From: an uncultured Clostridia bacterium
GTDB taxonomy: Bacteria; Bacillota; Clostridia; Christensenellales; Borkfalkiaceae
Assembly: GCA_947595585.1 (NCBI GenBank)
Contig: CANQET010000007.1
Location: 39,082-103,081, forward strand
Length of the DNA stretch: 64,000 bases
Direction of reading: 5' to 3'
Shown: one piece after another, positions 15,927 to 26,385 of the stretch
How positions within the stretch are numbered: the first letter of the stretch is position 1
How the letters are laid out: each line of letters opens with the position of its first letter
The notes under the pieces: generated by a model
The model's database searches: none
What the model saw: only the letters and a program-made list of their open reading frames with translations
What the model was told of the DNA's origin: nothing
Program-made: the position numbers and the translations under genes

Positions 15927-16600
15927 AGCTGTGCGGCATCAAAAAGACCTATGGCGATCGCATCACCCTCGCCCTGCCCGATCTCGAATTGGAAGCGGGG
16001 AAGATAACCGCCGTCCTCGGCGAGAGCGGCGCCGGGAAGACGACGCTGCTCAACATCGTCTCCGGGATGACTTCCCACGAAGGAACAGTCGAAGGTGCGG
16101 GCAGGACTTCTTACCTCTTTCAAGACCCCATGCTCCTGCCCCATCTCACGGTAGAGGGAAACCTGAGGTTTGTGCTCGAAAAGGGGACATGGGGTGAGAT
16201 TTCTGCGATGCTCGCACGCGTCGGCCTTGCGGGAAGAGAGGCCTCCCGCCCCCGTGAACTCTCGGGGGGAGAGCGGCAGCGCGTCGCCCTCGCCCGTGCC
16301 TTTCTCTATCCGCATGATACCCTTCTCATGGATGAGCCCTTCTCCTCGCTCGGGCTCTCCCTCAAAAAGTCCCTCCTTTCCCTCACGCGGGAGCTTTGGC
16401 GGGAACGGCGGCAGACGGTGCTCTTCGTCACCCACGATGTGCGGGAAGCGCTCTGCCTCGCCCACCGTGCGATCGTACTGCGCCGCGGTACGCTCTGCGG
16501 CGACTTCAACCTCGGGGAGGGGGAGCGAGATTTCTTCGCTCCGCAGCCCATGGAGGAAGCTCTTTACCTCGCCCTCACGCAGGACGGCCCCGCCGAATGA
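15923..16600 (+). CDS. ABC importer ATPase
   Basis: 225 residues from the ATG overlapping the permease stop; ribosome site GAGGTGG. Walker A GESGAGKTT, Q-loop YLFQDPMLLPHL, signature LSGGERQRVALARAF, Walker B TLLMDEPF and switch histidine VTHDV are all intact, so it should hydrolyse ATP to drive the importer. It is shorter than SsuB/TauB by about 20-30 residues, mostly at the C-terminus. It is the last gene of the regulator-importer operon; the next gene has its own promoter. Confidence 0.93.
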   Translation: MKLCGIKKTYGDRITLALPDLELEAGKITAVLGESGAGKTTLLNIVSGMTSHEGTVEGAGRTSYLFQDPMLLPHLTVEGNLRFVLEKGTWGEISAMLARVGLAGREASRPRELSGGERQRVALARAFLYPHDTLLMDEPFSSLGLSLKKSLLSLTRELWRERRQTVLFVTHDVREALCLAHRAIVLRRGTLCGDFNLGEGERDFFAPQPMEEALYLALTQDGPAE

Positions 16601-16657
16601 CGGAGCCGCCCTTTTTTCAAAATTCGAGGAAAGCAAAAATTTTTTTCACAACACATC

Positions 16658-16686
16658 TTGACAATTCTTCTTCTTACCTATATAAT
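16658..16686 (+). promoter_or_regulatory. Consensus sigma-A promoter for the kinase/hydrogenase pair
   Basis: TTGACA (16658-16663), 17-bp spacer, TATAAT (16681-16686): a perfect match to the consensus in all twelve positions. The ATG at 16711 is preceded by a GGGGGAG ribosome site. Confidence 0.92.
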
Positions 16687-16710
16687 GGGAGAAACACGAA
16701 GGGGGAGCGC

Positions 16711-17448
16711 ATGGAGATCATCGCAAGAAGAAATCATAAGCTCATCTATCGCGATGGCGATACGCTCGTCAAGCGCTTTGATGAGAGCTATGCCCGTTCG
16801 GAGATCCTGAACGAAGCGATCAACCAGGTCCGCATGGCCGAAGCGGGGCTCAACGTGCCGCGGATCCACGCGGTCACGGTCATCGACGGCGGATCGGCGA
16901 TCGTCATGGATTTCGTCGAGGGGAAGACCTTTTGGGAGCTCTTCTGCGCTGAGCCCGAAAACCAAGCGGAGCTCATGCGCCGCTTCGTGGGCATCCAGCG
17001 GGACATCCATTCCCGCAAGCATCTGCTTCTCACCAAATACGTCGATAAGCTCAAGCGCAAGATCCTCTCCTCCGACCTCGACGCCTCCACGCGCTACGAT
17101 CTCTCGATGCGGCTCGACGCCATGCGGCCGCATACGCACGTCCTCCACGGCGACTTCATCCCGAGCAACGTGCTCATCACCCCGAGCGGCGTCCCCTGCA
17201 TCCTCGATTGCTCCCACGCGAGCCAAGGCAATGCGACGGCCGACGCCGTAAAGAGCTATCTGCTCTTCCGCATGGAGGGGCTCGACGACTTCGCCGAGGC
17301 CTATATCGCCGAATTCTGCCTTCAGGCCAACGTGACGCGGGCGTACGTCAACGAATGGATCCCGCTCATCGCCGCGGCACAGCTCGTCCGCACGGAAGAC
17401 GGGAAGCGGCGGGAAATGCTGCTCGCATGGACGACGGAGGAGTACTGA
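16711..17448 (+). CDS. APH-like phosphotransferase
   Basis: 245 residues; the start follows the GGGGGAG ribosome site, a longer frame upstream running through the ABC ATPase gene. The fold is the aminoglycoside phosphotransferase/choline kinase type: an N-terminal lobe with VKRF and a conserved glutamate, IVMDFVEG as hinge, the catalytic loop VLHGDFIPSNVLI near residues 148-160 and the metal-binding ILDCSHASQG. Members of the TIGR02172-like group look like this and have no proven substrate. The hydrogenase gene overlaps its last base, so the two are cotranscribed; whether the kinase serves the hydrogenase is unknown. Confidence 0.75.
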   Translation: MEIIARRNHKLIYRDGDTLVKRFDESYARSEILNEAINQVRMAEAGLNVPRIHAVTVIDGGSAIVMDFVEGKTFWELFCAEPENQAELMRRFVGIQRDIHSRKHLLLTKYVDKLKRKILSSDLDASTRYDLSMRLDAMRPHTHVLHGDFIPSNVLITPSGVPCILDCSHASQGNATADAVKSYLLFRMEGLDDFAEAYIAEFCLQANVTRAYVNEWIPLIAAAQLVRTEDGKRREMLLAWTTEEY

Positions 17449-18857
17449 TGCATAAATTTGATACCAAGGTCCAACTGCTTAAATATAAGGTCCTCCGCGA
17501 GGTCGCCCGCCTCTCTTGGGAAGACGACCTGCTCGAGAACGTCACCGAGATCCCCAAGATCATCGTCCCCGGGAAAGTGCCGACGATGCGCTGCTGCGTC
17601 TACAAGGAACGCGCCATCCTCTCCGAGCGCGTAAAGCTCGCCATCGGCGGCAACAAACACAACAAAAAAGTCATTGAGGTCATCGATATCGCCTGTGAAG
17701 ACTGCCCTGCGGGGGGATACGAGGTCACGAGCGCCTGCCGCGGATGCCTTGCGCATCGCTGCGAGGAGGCGTGCAAAAAAGGCGCCATCTCCTTCGACCG
17801 CACGCAGAAGGCCTATATCGATAAGACCAAGTGTGTCGAATGCGGCGCCTGCGCCAAGGCCTGCCCCTACAGCGCGATCTTTAACTTCAAGCGCCCCTGC
17901 GAGCAGAGCTGCAAGGTGAAGGCCATCTCCGTCGGCAAGGAGAAGGAGGCGGTCATCGATCACGAGAAGTGCACCGCATGCGGCGCCTGCGTCGATGCAT
18001 GCCCGTTCGGAGCGGTCACCGACCGCAGCTATATCCTCGACGTCATCGACCTCATCCTCAAGGCGGAGCGGGGCGGCGGCAAGGTCTATGCCCTCATCGC
18101 CCCCGCCATCGCAGGGCAATTCGCCTATGCTTCGCTCGGGCAGATCGTGAGCGCCATGCGCGCCTTGGGCTTTTGCGGGGTCGTCGAAGTCGCCCGCGGC
18201 GCCGACCGCGTCGCATGGGAGGAGGCCAAGGAGCTCCAAGAAAAGGGGAAGCTCATCTCCTCCTGCTGCCCCGCCTTCGTCACCTACGTCGAGAAGAACT
18301 TCCCGCAGCTCACCACCTATATCTCCCGCAATCTCTCCCCCGCGGGGACCATCGCGCGGGAGATCAAAGCGCGGGAGCCTTCGGCAAGGACCGTCTTCAT
18401 CGGCCCCTGCACGGCCAAGAAGGCCGAGTTCCAGCGCCCCGAATACAAGGGGCTTATCGACAGCGTGCTCACCTTCGAAGAGCTGCAGGCCCTCATCGAC
18501 AGCCGCGGGATCGAGGTCGAGGACCTTGCCCCCACGGAGCTTGCGGATGCCTCGCCCTACGGAAGGCGGTTCGCGCGTTCGGGCGGGGTCGCCGAAGCCG
18601 TCTCGGCCGCCCTCAAGGAGCAGAAAAGCGATCTCGTGCTCGACGCCGCCGTCTGCAGCGGCATCGAGGAGTGCAGGCAGGCCCTTTTGCGCATGTCCAA
18701 GGGCGCATTGCCCCAGAATTTCATCGAGGGCATGGCGTGCGTCGGCGGATGCGTCGGCGGGGCGGGTTGTCTTCGCCACGGGGCGGCGGCGACGGCCGAA
18801 GTCGAGCGCTACGGCGCCGCGGCAGGGGGGACGATTCTTTCGCATACACAAAAATAA
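17448..18857 (+). CDS. [FeFe] hydrogenase, ferredoxin-like domains plus H-cluster domain (group B type)
   Basis: 469 residues. The N-terminal part carries several four-cysteine iron-sulfur motifs, including CVECGACAKACP and CTACGACVDACP, and the cysteine pairs CRGC...CEEAC. The catalytic domain has the three H-cluster segments: SSCCPAFV (271-278, Cys273/274), GPCTAKK (Cys321) and EGMACVGGCVGG (Cys431 and Cys435). The FGG and wording of these motifs and the absence of the usual NADH modules fit the monomeric group B enzymes of Clostridia. It exchanges electrons between ferredoxin and protons/hydrogen in the cytoplasm. Maturases HydE, HydF and HydG are not in the window. Start overlaps the kinase stop by one base. 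Confidence 0.92.
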   Translation: MHKFDTKVQLLKYKVLREVARLSWEDDLLENVTEIPKIIVPGKVPTMRCCVYKERAILSERVKLAIGGNKHNKKVIEVIDIACEDCPAGGYEVTSACRGCLAHRCEEACKKGAISFDRTQKAYIDKTKCVECGACAKACPYSAIFNFKRPCEQSCKVKAISVGKEKEAVIDHEKCTACGACVDACPFGAVTDRSYILDVIDLILKAERGGGKVYALIAPAIAGQFAYASLGQIVSAMRALGFCGVVEVARGADRVAWEEAKELQEKGKLISSCCPAFVTYVEKNFPQLTTYISRNLSPAGTIAREIKAREPSARTVFIGPCTAKKAEFQRPEYKGLIDSVLTFEELQALIDSRGIEVEDLAPTELADASPYGRRFARSGGVAEAVSAALKEQKSDLVLDAAVCSGIEECRQALLRMSKGALPQNFIEGMACVGGCVGGAGCLRHGAAATAEVERYGAAAGGTILSHTQK

Positions 18858-18867
18858 ACGACTACAG

Positions 18868-18887
18868 GTGTGGACGAAATTCCACAC
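18868..18887 (+). other. Small hairpin before the nucleotidyltransferase gene
   Basis: GTGTGGA (18868-18874) pairs with TCCACAC (18881-18887), loop CGAAAT, directly followed by the AGGGGGTG ribosome site of the next gene. No T run, so not a terminator; possibly an RNA stabiliser. Confidence 0.4.
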
Positions 18888-18899
18888 AGGGGGTGTATC

Positions 18900-20790
<1,891 letters not shown>

Positions 20791-20822
20791 CGTAAATTTG
20801 AAATAATTTAGGTAGGTACCCC

Positions 20823-22181
20823 ATGAAACACCTCATCCGTCCCGTGCTCGACCCCAAATTTTACCCCATGATCGCCGCCCTCGAAGACTTCGATGCGGCG
20901 GTGCAGAAGGCGCCCTCCTGCGATGTGACCCTCGTCGTCGAACGCAGCGGCGGCTACAATTCCGTCTATACCTTCCGCGCGTTTCAAGACGGCGTCGACG
21001 ACGCATGGAACTTTCGGATCGCCGAACGCCTCGCAAAAACCCTTCTCTGGGTGTGCGGGGGATACAAGATCGGCGTGTTCGGCAGTCCAAAGATCGCGGA
21101 GCACCTCAAAAAGACCTACTGCCTTTCGGGGGCAAGGGCCTTCGATGCAGACTTTATGAGCGGCGTCTATGAACGCCCCTTCGAAGTGGAATTATTGGAT
21201 ACGGTCCCCCCCGTAAAGCGCAGCAACATCAAGGTCGGAGGGCACCTCGAGGGCTGCAGGATCGGCTTCGATGCGGGCGGCAGCGATCGCAAGGTGAGCG
21301 CCGTCATCGATGGCAACGTCGTCTACAGCGAAGAGGTCGTCTGGCACCCCAAGACGGAAGAGGACCCCCATTATCACTACGAGGGCGTGCTCACCGCCAT
21401 GAAGACGGCGGCCTCCAAGATGCCGCGCGTCGATTGCATCGGCGTCTCCTCGGCGGGGGTCTATATCGAGAATAAGATCATGGTCGCCTCTCTCTTTTTG
21501 AAGGTGGATAAGGAGAAATACGGGACATTCGTCCGCGATCTCTACCTCAACGTCGCAAAAGAGATGGGGGCACCCATCGAAGTCGCCAACGACGGCGACG
21601 TCACCGCGCTTGCGGGGAGCATGGAACTCGGCGAGGGCAGGGTGCTCGGCATCGCGATGGGGACAAGCGAGGCCGCGGGCTACATCAATGCCGAGGGCGG
21701 GCTCAACGGCTGGCTCTCCGAACTCGCCTTTGCGCCTGTGGACATGCAGCAGGGCGCGATGCAGGATGAATGGAGCGGGGACTACGGCGTCGGCTGCAAG
21801 TATTTTTCACAGGATGCCGTCATCAAGCTTGCCGAGATGGGGGGCTACCGCTTCGATCCCGACCTCACGCCCGCGGAAAAGCTCAAAGTCATCCAGCGCT
21901 TTGCCGAAAACAACGATCCCCTCGCGCTGCAGATTTTCGACGACATCGGCGTCTATCTCGCCTACACCCTGCCCTTCTACGCGAAGTTCTACGAGATCAA
22001 GCATGTGCTGCTCCTCGGGCGGGTGATGAGCGGCAAGGGGGGCAACCGCGTCCTCGCTTCCTGCCAAAAGACGCTTTCCGCCGTCTTCCCCGAGCTCGCC
22101 TTCGATATCTCGACGCCCGATGAAGCCAACCGCAGAGTGGGGCAGTCGATCGCGGCGGCATCCCTTCCCGAATGCGAATGA
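20823..22181 (+). CDS. ROK-family protein with extra N-terminal domain
   Basis: 452 residues. The ROK fold starts only near residue 138 with CRIGFDAGGSDRKVSAV; then IGVSSAGVYIENK, the conserved VANDGDVTALAG and IAMGTSEAAGYIN. The first 135 residues (MKHLIRPVLDPKFYPM..., containing a stretch RIAERLAKTLLWVCGGYKIG) match nothing I recognise. The usual ROK zinc motif CxCGxxGCxE is not seen, so it is an atypical member. It could be a sugar kinase for the amino sugars handled by the neighbours, or a sensor of them. Lies between the NahK-like gene and nagB. Confidence 0.75.
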   Translation: MKHLIRPVLDPKFYPMIAALEDFDAAVQKAPSCDVTLVVERSGGYNSVYTFRAFQDGVDDAWNFRIAERLAKTLLWVCGGYKIGVFGSPKIAEHLKKTYCLSGARAFDADFMSGVYERPFEVELLDTVPPVKRSNIKVGGHLEGCRIGFDAGGSDRKVSAVIDGNVVYSEEVVWHPKTEEDPHYHYEGVLTAMKTAASKMPRVDCIGVSSAGVYIENKIMVASLFLKVDKEKYGTFVRDLYLNVAKEMGAPIEVANDGDVTALAGSMELGEGRVLGIAMGTSEAAGYINAEGGLNGWLSELAFAPVDMQQGAMQDEWSGDYGVGCKYFSQDAVIKLAEMGGYRFDPDLTPAEKLKVIQRFAENNDPLALQIFDDIGVYLAYTLPFYAKFYEIKHVLLLGRVMSGKGGNRVLASCQKTLSAVFPELAFDISTPDEANRRVGQSIAAASLPECE

Positions 22182-22197
22182 AAAAAGGAGAAATCGT

Positions 22198-22920
22198 ATG
22201 AAGATCATCATCACCAAGGACTACGAGACCATGAGCGACGAGGCTTTCCGCGTGATGGCGGACGTCGTAAAACAAAACCCTGCCGCGGTCTTGGGGCTTG
22301 CCACGGGCACGACGCCCCTCGGCCTCTACGCCCGCATGGCAAAGGACCACAGGGAGAACGGCACTTCCTACCGCAATGTGCATACCGTCAACCTCGATGA
22401 ATACGCGGGGTTGGGCGCGGAGAGCGACCAAAGCTATGTGTGGTTCATGCGGGAGAATCTCTTCCGCCACCTCGACCTTCCCCTCGGGAATACCAACCTC
22501 CCCAACGGGAAAGCCGAGGACCTTCTCGCCGAGTGCGCGCGCTACAACGCCCTGCTTTCCGAGATGCAGCAGGATATCCAGCTGCTCGGAATCGGTTCCA
22601 ACGGCCACATCGCCTTCAACGAGCCCGGGACTCCCTTCGGCGCCGAGACGCACGTCGTCGAGCTTGCGGAGAGCACCATCCGCGATAACGCCCGTCTCTT
22701 TGCACGCGAGGAAGACGTGCCCCGCCGTGCGCTTTCGATGGGGCTCAAGAACATCATGCACGCCAAGAAGATCCTCATCCTCGCGAACGGCGCCAACAAG
22801 GCCAAGGCCGTCTGCGGTCTCGTGAAGGGACCCGTCACCGAACAGCTTCCCGCGAGCGTCTTGCAGCTGCACCCCGATTGCGTGCTCATCTGCGACGAAG
22901 CCGCGGCATCGCTTCTTTGA
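22198..22920 (+). CDS. nagB: Glucosamine-6-phosphate deaminase
   Basis: 240 residues from the ATG seven bases after AAAGGAG; an upstream frame would overlap the ROK gene. Converts glucosamine 6-phosphate to fructose 6-phosphate and ammonia, feeding amino sugars into glycolysis. Seen: VLGLATGTTPLGLY at the phosphate loop, VNLDEYAG with catalytic Asp, LLGIGSNGHIAFNEPG with the catalytic histidine. It has the short Firmicutes form without the E. coli allosteric C-terminal extension. nagA follows after 16 bases. Confidence 0.97.
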   Translation: MKIIITKDYETMSDEAFRVMADVVKQNPAAVLGLATGTTPLGLYARMAKDHRENGTSYRNVHTVNLDEYAGLGAESDQSYVWFMRENLFRHLDLPLGNTNLPNGKAEDLLAECARYNALLSEMQQDIQLLGIGSNGHIAFNEPGTPFGAETHVVELAESTIRDNARLFAREEDVPRRALSMGLKNIMHAKKILILANGANKAKAVCGLVKGPVTEQLPASVLQLHPDCVLICDEAAASLL

Positions 22921-22936
22921 AAAAGGAGGGGGACCT

Positions 22937-24070
22937 ATGAAGGTTTTTCGCAATGCCCTCGTCTATTTTGCGGGGGAAGGCTTAAAGCGGAGGGATCTCT
23001 TTTTTGGGGAATATCTCCGCGAAGAAGCGCAAGGGGCCGAGGAGATCGCCCTCCCCGAGGACGCTATAGTGCTTCCGGGGTTCGTCGATGAACACATCCA
23101 CGGTGCGGGCGGCGCCGACGCCATGGACGGCACATGCGAGGCGCTCTCCACGATCGCCGCGACCCTTCCGCGAGAGGGGACGACGACCTTCCTCGCCACC
23201 ACGATGACCCAGAGCCCCGCCGCGATCGAACGGGCGCTTTCCGCCGTAGATCGCTACATGCAGGCGCCCGCAGAGGGAGCACGGCTTGCGGGCGTCCACC
23301 TCGAAGGGCCCTTCATCGCCGAAAAATACAGGGGAGCGCAGGCGCTCGAGTACGTCGCCCCGCCCGAGATCGAAGTCTTCGACCGCTATCAAAAAGCGAG
23401 CGGGGGACATATCCGCATCTGCACGCTCGCACCCGAACGGGAGGGGGCGCAGGAATTTATTCGGCACCTCGTGCGCTCGGGCGTCCTCGTCTCCGTCGGT
23501 CACTCGGGCGCGAAGGCTTCCGACGTCATGATGGCCGTAGATGCGGGAGCCAAGCACGTCACCCACACCTTCAACGCGCAATCGCCCCTGCATCACAGGG
23601 AAGCGGGGGTGGTTGGCAGCGCCCTCCTCTGCGACGGGCTCGACTGCGAGCTCATCTGCGACTGCATCCACGTCTCGGTGCCCGCGATGCAGCTTCTCGT
23701 AAAATGTAAGACGCCCCGCCGCCTCATCCTCATCACCGACGCCATCCGCGCGAAGGGCATGGGAGACGGGGAGAGCGAGCTCGGCGGCCAAAAGGTCTTC
23801 GTGCACGGGGGCGAAGCGCGGCTTGCGGACGGGACCCTCGCAGGCAGCGTCCTCCCCATGAATATCGCCGTGAAGAACCTCACCGAGCGGGTGGGCGTGC
23901 CCTTCCTCGACGCCGTCGACTGCGCGACGATCAACCCCGCACGCGCCCTCGGGCTGGACGGCGAGATCGGCAGCATCCGCCTCGGCAAGCGCGCCGACCT
24001 CACGATCTTAGACCGTGACTTCAACGTCGTCATGACGTTCATCGGCGGCAACCCCGTCTACCGCAGATAA
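22937..24070 (+). CDS. nagA: N-acetylglucosamine-6-phosphate deacetylase
   Basis: 377 residues, ribosome site AAAGGAGGGGG. Removes acetate from GlcNAc-6-phosphate to supply NagB. Amidohydrolase barrel with metal pair motif DEHIHGAGG (His53/His55), HLEGPF with the bridging glutamate, SVGHSGA, HTFNAQSPLHHR and the catalytic aspartate in LITDAI. The C-terminal RLGKRADLTILD closes the small beta domain. Final gene of the operon and followed by a strong terminator. Confidence 0.97.
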   Translation: MKVFRNALVYFAGEGLKRRDLFFGEYLREEAQGAEEIALPEDAIVLPGFVDEHIHGAGGADAMDGTCEALSTIAATLPREGTTTFLATTMTQSPAAIERALSAVDRYMQAPAEGARLAGVHLEGPFIAEKYRGAQALEYVAPPEIEVFDRYQKASGGHIRICTLAPEREGAQEFIRHLVRSGVLVSVGHSGAKASDVMMAVDAGAKHVTHTFNAQSPLHHREAGVVGSALLCDGLDCELICDCIHVSVPAMQLLVKCKTPRRLILITDAIRAKGMGDGESELGGQKVFVHGGEARLADGTLAGSVLPMNIAVKNLTERVGVPFLDAVDCATINPARALGLDGEIGSIRLGKRADLTILDRDFNVVMTFIGGNPVYRR

Positions 24071-24081
24071 TTTTTACAGCA

Positions 24082-24120
24082 AAAACATCTCCGTTCCTTC
24101 CCTCGGAACGGAGATGTTTT
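24082..24120. terminator. Bidirectional terminator between nagA and the ASCH gene
   Basis: 16-bp perfect stem AAAACATCTCCGTTCC (24082-24097) / GGAACGGAGATGTTTT (24105-24120). T runs occur on both strands, so it serves the two convergent operons. Confidence 0.92.
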
Positions 24121-24136
24121 ATATAAAATAAAGTTT

Positions 24137-24889
24137 TTATGCTTCCTTACAGAGGGCGATCTTGAAGATGAGGGCGTATTGCGTATCCTCGGGGTAGACA
24201 GTGCGGAAGAACTCGTATAACTTCTCCGCCGTCTCGTAGCCCTCGAAGCGGGCACAGGCGATGAGCTCTGCCGCACGTTTTGCCGCGATCCTATCTCCCT
24301 CCGTCTCGATCTTTCGTTTTCCGAAGAGCGTGGCCGTTTGCTCGCTCTCGACGCCCGTCACCCGCACGCGGCAAGTCTTCTCTCCGCAAATGAAGCGGAT
24401 GAAGTCATCCTTACAGACCAGAAGGCGCTTTTCGTCGGGACGGCGGATCTCGGCCGTCTTTTTTCCCGATACGACCGCTTCGAACGCGGCGGGGACGAGG
24501 TGCATCTCAAACTCCTCCGCAAGCGCTTCCCGCGGAACGATCTTCGTTTTATCTACGCCGCGCGGCGGAAGCACGATCTCTCGCCGCGGCAGTCCGAGCA
24601 GGACCTCACGGTTGTCCATGTACCAAGCGGTGTACGCCATGCCGTCTTCATCGGGCAGTTGCAGGGCTTCGGCCATCACGCCGCCCCACACCCGCCACGA
24701 AAAACAGGCCATGGTACCGTCGTTCAAGACAGGGACCCCCGAGAGCGCCGAATCGTGACTGTTCCCGCCGAACTTGTAGCCTCCCTCGCGAACGGCCTTC
24801 ACGACGGCACGGAACACGCTCTCCTCGTCCCCCTCATGGACGGGATAATCGTCTTCGTAATACGTCCAACCGATCACTTCGAATTTCAT
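24137..24889 (-). CDS. ASCH-domain protein
   Basis: 250 residues. The C-terminal half, from about residue 125 (FEMHLVPAAFEAVVSGKKTAEIRR...CKDDFIRFICGEKTCRVRVTGV), has the ASCH pattern, a PUA-like fold thought to bind RNA or modified nucleotides. The N-terminal 120 residues (MKFEVIGWTYYEDDYPVHEG..., HDSALSGVPVLNDG, FSWRVWGGVMAEAL) form a separate conserved-looking domain I cannot name. Lies 13 bases downstream of the nitroreductase gene, last in the minus-strand unit. Function unknown. Confidence 0.7.
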   Translation of the reverse strand: MKFEVIGWTYYEDDYPVHEGDEESVFRAVVKAVREGGYKFGGNSHDSALSGVPVLNDGTMACFSWRVWGGVMAEALQLPDEDGMAYTAWYMDNREVLLGLPRREIVLPPRGVDKTKIVPREALAEEFEMHLVPAAFEAVVSGKKTAEIRRPDEKRLLVCKDDFIRFICGEKTCRVRVTGVESEQTATLFGKRKIETEGDRIAAKRAAELIACARFEGYETAEKLYEFFRTVYPEDTQYALIFKIALCKEA

Positions 24890-24902
24890 AATCGTTCAGT
24901 CT

Positions 24903-25442
24903 TCAGAGCACGGTGAGGACGTCGGAGAGGGGTTTGCGCTTCTTTTCGCGCACGGGGTAGTCCTGTGCGGGGTAGCCGAGGGCGACGATCTCGGGGATAA
25001 GGACGTTCTTTCCAAGCCCCAAAATTTCACGGAGCTTTTCTTCGTTCCGCCAGCCGAGGATGCAGCTGCCCACGCCTGCCGCCTCCGCCGCGAGGACGAG
25101 GTGGGCGGTGAGGATGCCGAGGTCGTTGCGTACGAATTCATTCTCCTTGAACGCCTCGCCGACCTTCATGAGGCCGCCGCTTTTTGCCGACGCCACGACG
25201 ACGAGCGCCGTCGCTTTGGAGGCAAACTTGTTCATGCCGAGGCGCTGAACATTCCTGAGGACGTCCGCCTTTTTCTCGCCGACAACGGCGATGAGCTGCC
25301 ACGGCTGGGCGTTCATCGCAGAGGGGGCGAGGAGGGCGACGCGGCAAATCTCTTCGATGGTCTCCCGCGCCACGGGCGTATCCGAAAACTCCCTGCAACT
25401 CTGGCGGCTCAGGTAAAATTCTTCCAATGTTTTCAGATCCAT
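24903..25442 (-). CDS. Nitroreductase-family flavoprotein
   Basis: 179 residues. FMN-dependent NAD(P)H oxidoreductase fold: SRQSCREFSDTPV near the N-terminus supplies the FMN phosphate contact, APSAMNAQPWQLIAV the isoalloxazine contact, and GVGSCILGW the dimer FMN site; the C-terminal EKKRKPLSDVL is typical. Small clostridial members reduce quinones, nitro compounds or disulfides in the cell; substrate unknown. Located between the DUF1295 and ASCH genes and probably cotranscribed with them. Confidence 0.92.
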   Translation of the reverse strand: MDLKTLEEFYLSRQSCREFSDTPVARETIEEICRVALLAPSAMNAQPWQLIAVVGEKKADVLRNVQRLGMNKFASKATALVVVASAKSGGLMKVGEAFKENEFVRNDLGILTAHLVLAAEAAGVGSCILGWRNEEKLREILGLGKNVLIPEIVALGYPAQDYPVREKKRKPLSDVLTVL

Positions 25443-25466
25443 GTTTGTTCTCCTTTTTGATATTTT

Positions 25467-26342
25467 TTATGACATGGGGTCGGTTTTTTGCTTTTTCGGG
25501 ATGGGTAGGAAGATGCGCGTATTGCGTTTGTATTGTGCAAAACCTTCCTTTTTCGCCTGTCTTCCGTCGGCAAGCGGAACACTCACACAGCAGAAGAGCA
25601 ATGTGTTTGCGAGGGCGCCCGCGAGCAGATACCAACGCATCGGCATGATGCAGACGCAAGCAAGACCCACGCCCCACCACATGAGGATCTCACCGAGGTA
25701 ATTGGGGTGACGGGCATATTTCCACAGCCCCGTGCGAATGAAGGGCGTCGTGCGGTGTTTGCGGTAGCGGTGCATCTGTACGTCCGCCGTACCCTGCAGA
25801 AGGACGGCGAGCACCGAGACGGCGAAAAACACGGCGCTTCCCGCGTTGAAGGCGGGCACCTCGACGAAGGTGAACACGGCAGGCAGGATACAGCCGTAGA
25901 CCACGAGGGTGGGCACGAGGTGGATCCCCACGAAATTCACGAAGAAGTAGCCCTTGCCCGTCTTTTCTTTGAGCATGGTATACCGCCAATCCTGGTGGGT
26001 GAGCCCGTGGAAGGTATACGCCCAATTCGCGGTGAGCCGCACGCCCCAGAGCAGTACGGCGACGAGGGGCAAGATCATCGCCGCGGTGAGCCGTCTTCCG
26101 ATCGCAAAGGCGATCAGAATGACGACGGGCTGGACGCTCCAATAGGGATCGTAGACGGAGGCATTCCGAAAGATGAGGCTGAAGAGAAAGGTCACGACGG
26201 TGGAAACGACGTCTGCGATGAGAAGGGCGAGCCAGAAGGGAAGGGGAAGCGCGAGATAGCATAGGACCCCCGCCGCTCCCGCAAGGAGATAGACGGCAAG
26301 CAGGATGACATAGCTCCACGCTCTGCTCTCTAAGATCTTCAT
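25467..26342 (-). CDS. DUF1295 membrane protein (steroid 5-alpha-reductase/isoprenylcysteine methyltransferase-like fold)
   Basis: 291 residues with about seven hydrophobic segments. The signature of the family is near the C-terminus: GLWKYARHPNYLGEILMWWGV, preceded by DVQMHRYRKHR, the region that binds NADPH in the related reductases. YDPYWSVQPV near residue 65 is also typical of DUF1295. Probably a membrane oxidoreductase or methyltransferase of lipids; the substrate is not known. 24 bases upstream of the nitroreductase gene. Confidence 0.85.
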   Translation of the reverse strand: MKILESRAWSYVILLAVYLLAGAAGVLCYLALPLPFWLALLIADVVSTVVTFLFSLIFRNASVYDPYWSVQPVVILIAFAIGRRLTAAMILPLVAVLLWGVRLTANWAYTFHGLTHQDWRYTMLKEKTGKGYFFVNFVGIHLVPTLVVYGCILPAVFTFVEVPAFNAGSAVFFAVSVLAVLLQGTADVQMHRYRKHRTTPFIRTGLWKYARHPNYLGEILMWWGVGLACVCIMPMRWYLLAGALANTLLFCCVSVPLADGRQAKKEGFAQYKRNTRIFLPIPKKQKTDPMS

Positions 26343-26385
26343 AGGTGCTCCTTATTTTCGCAGTTTACAGCAAGACCTTGATGCG

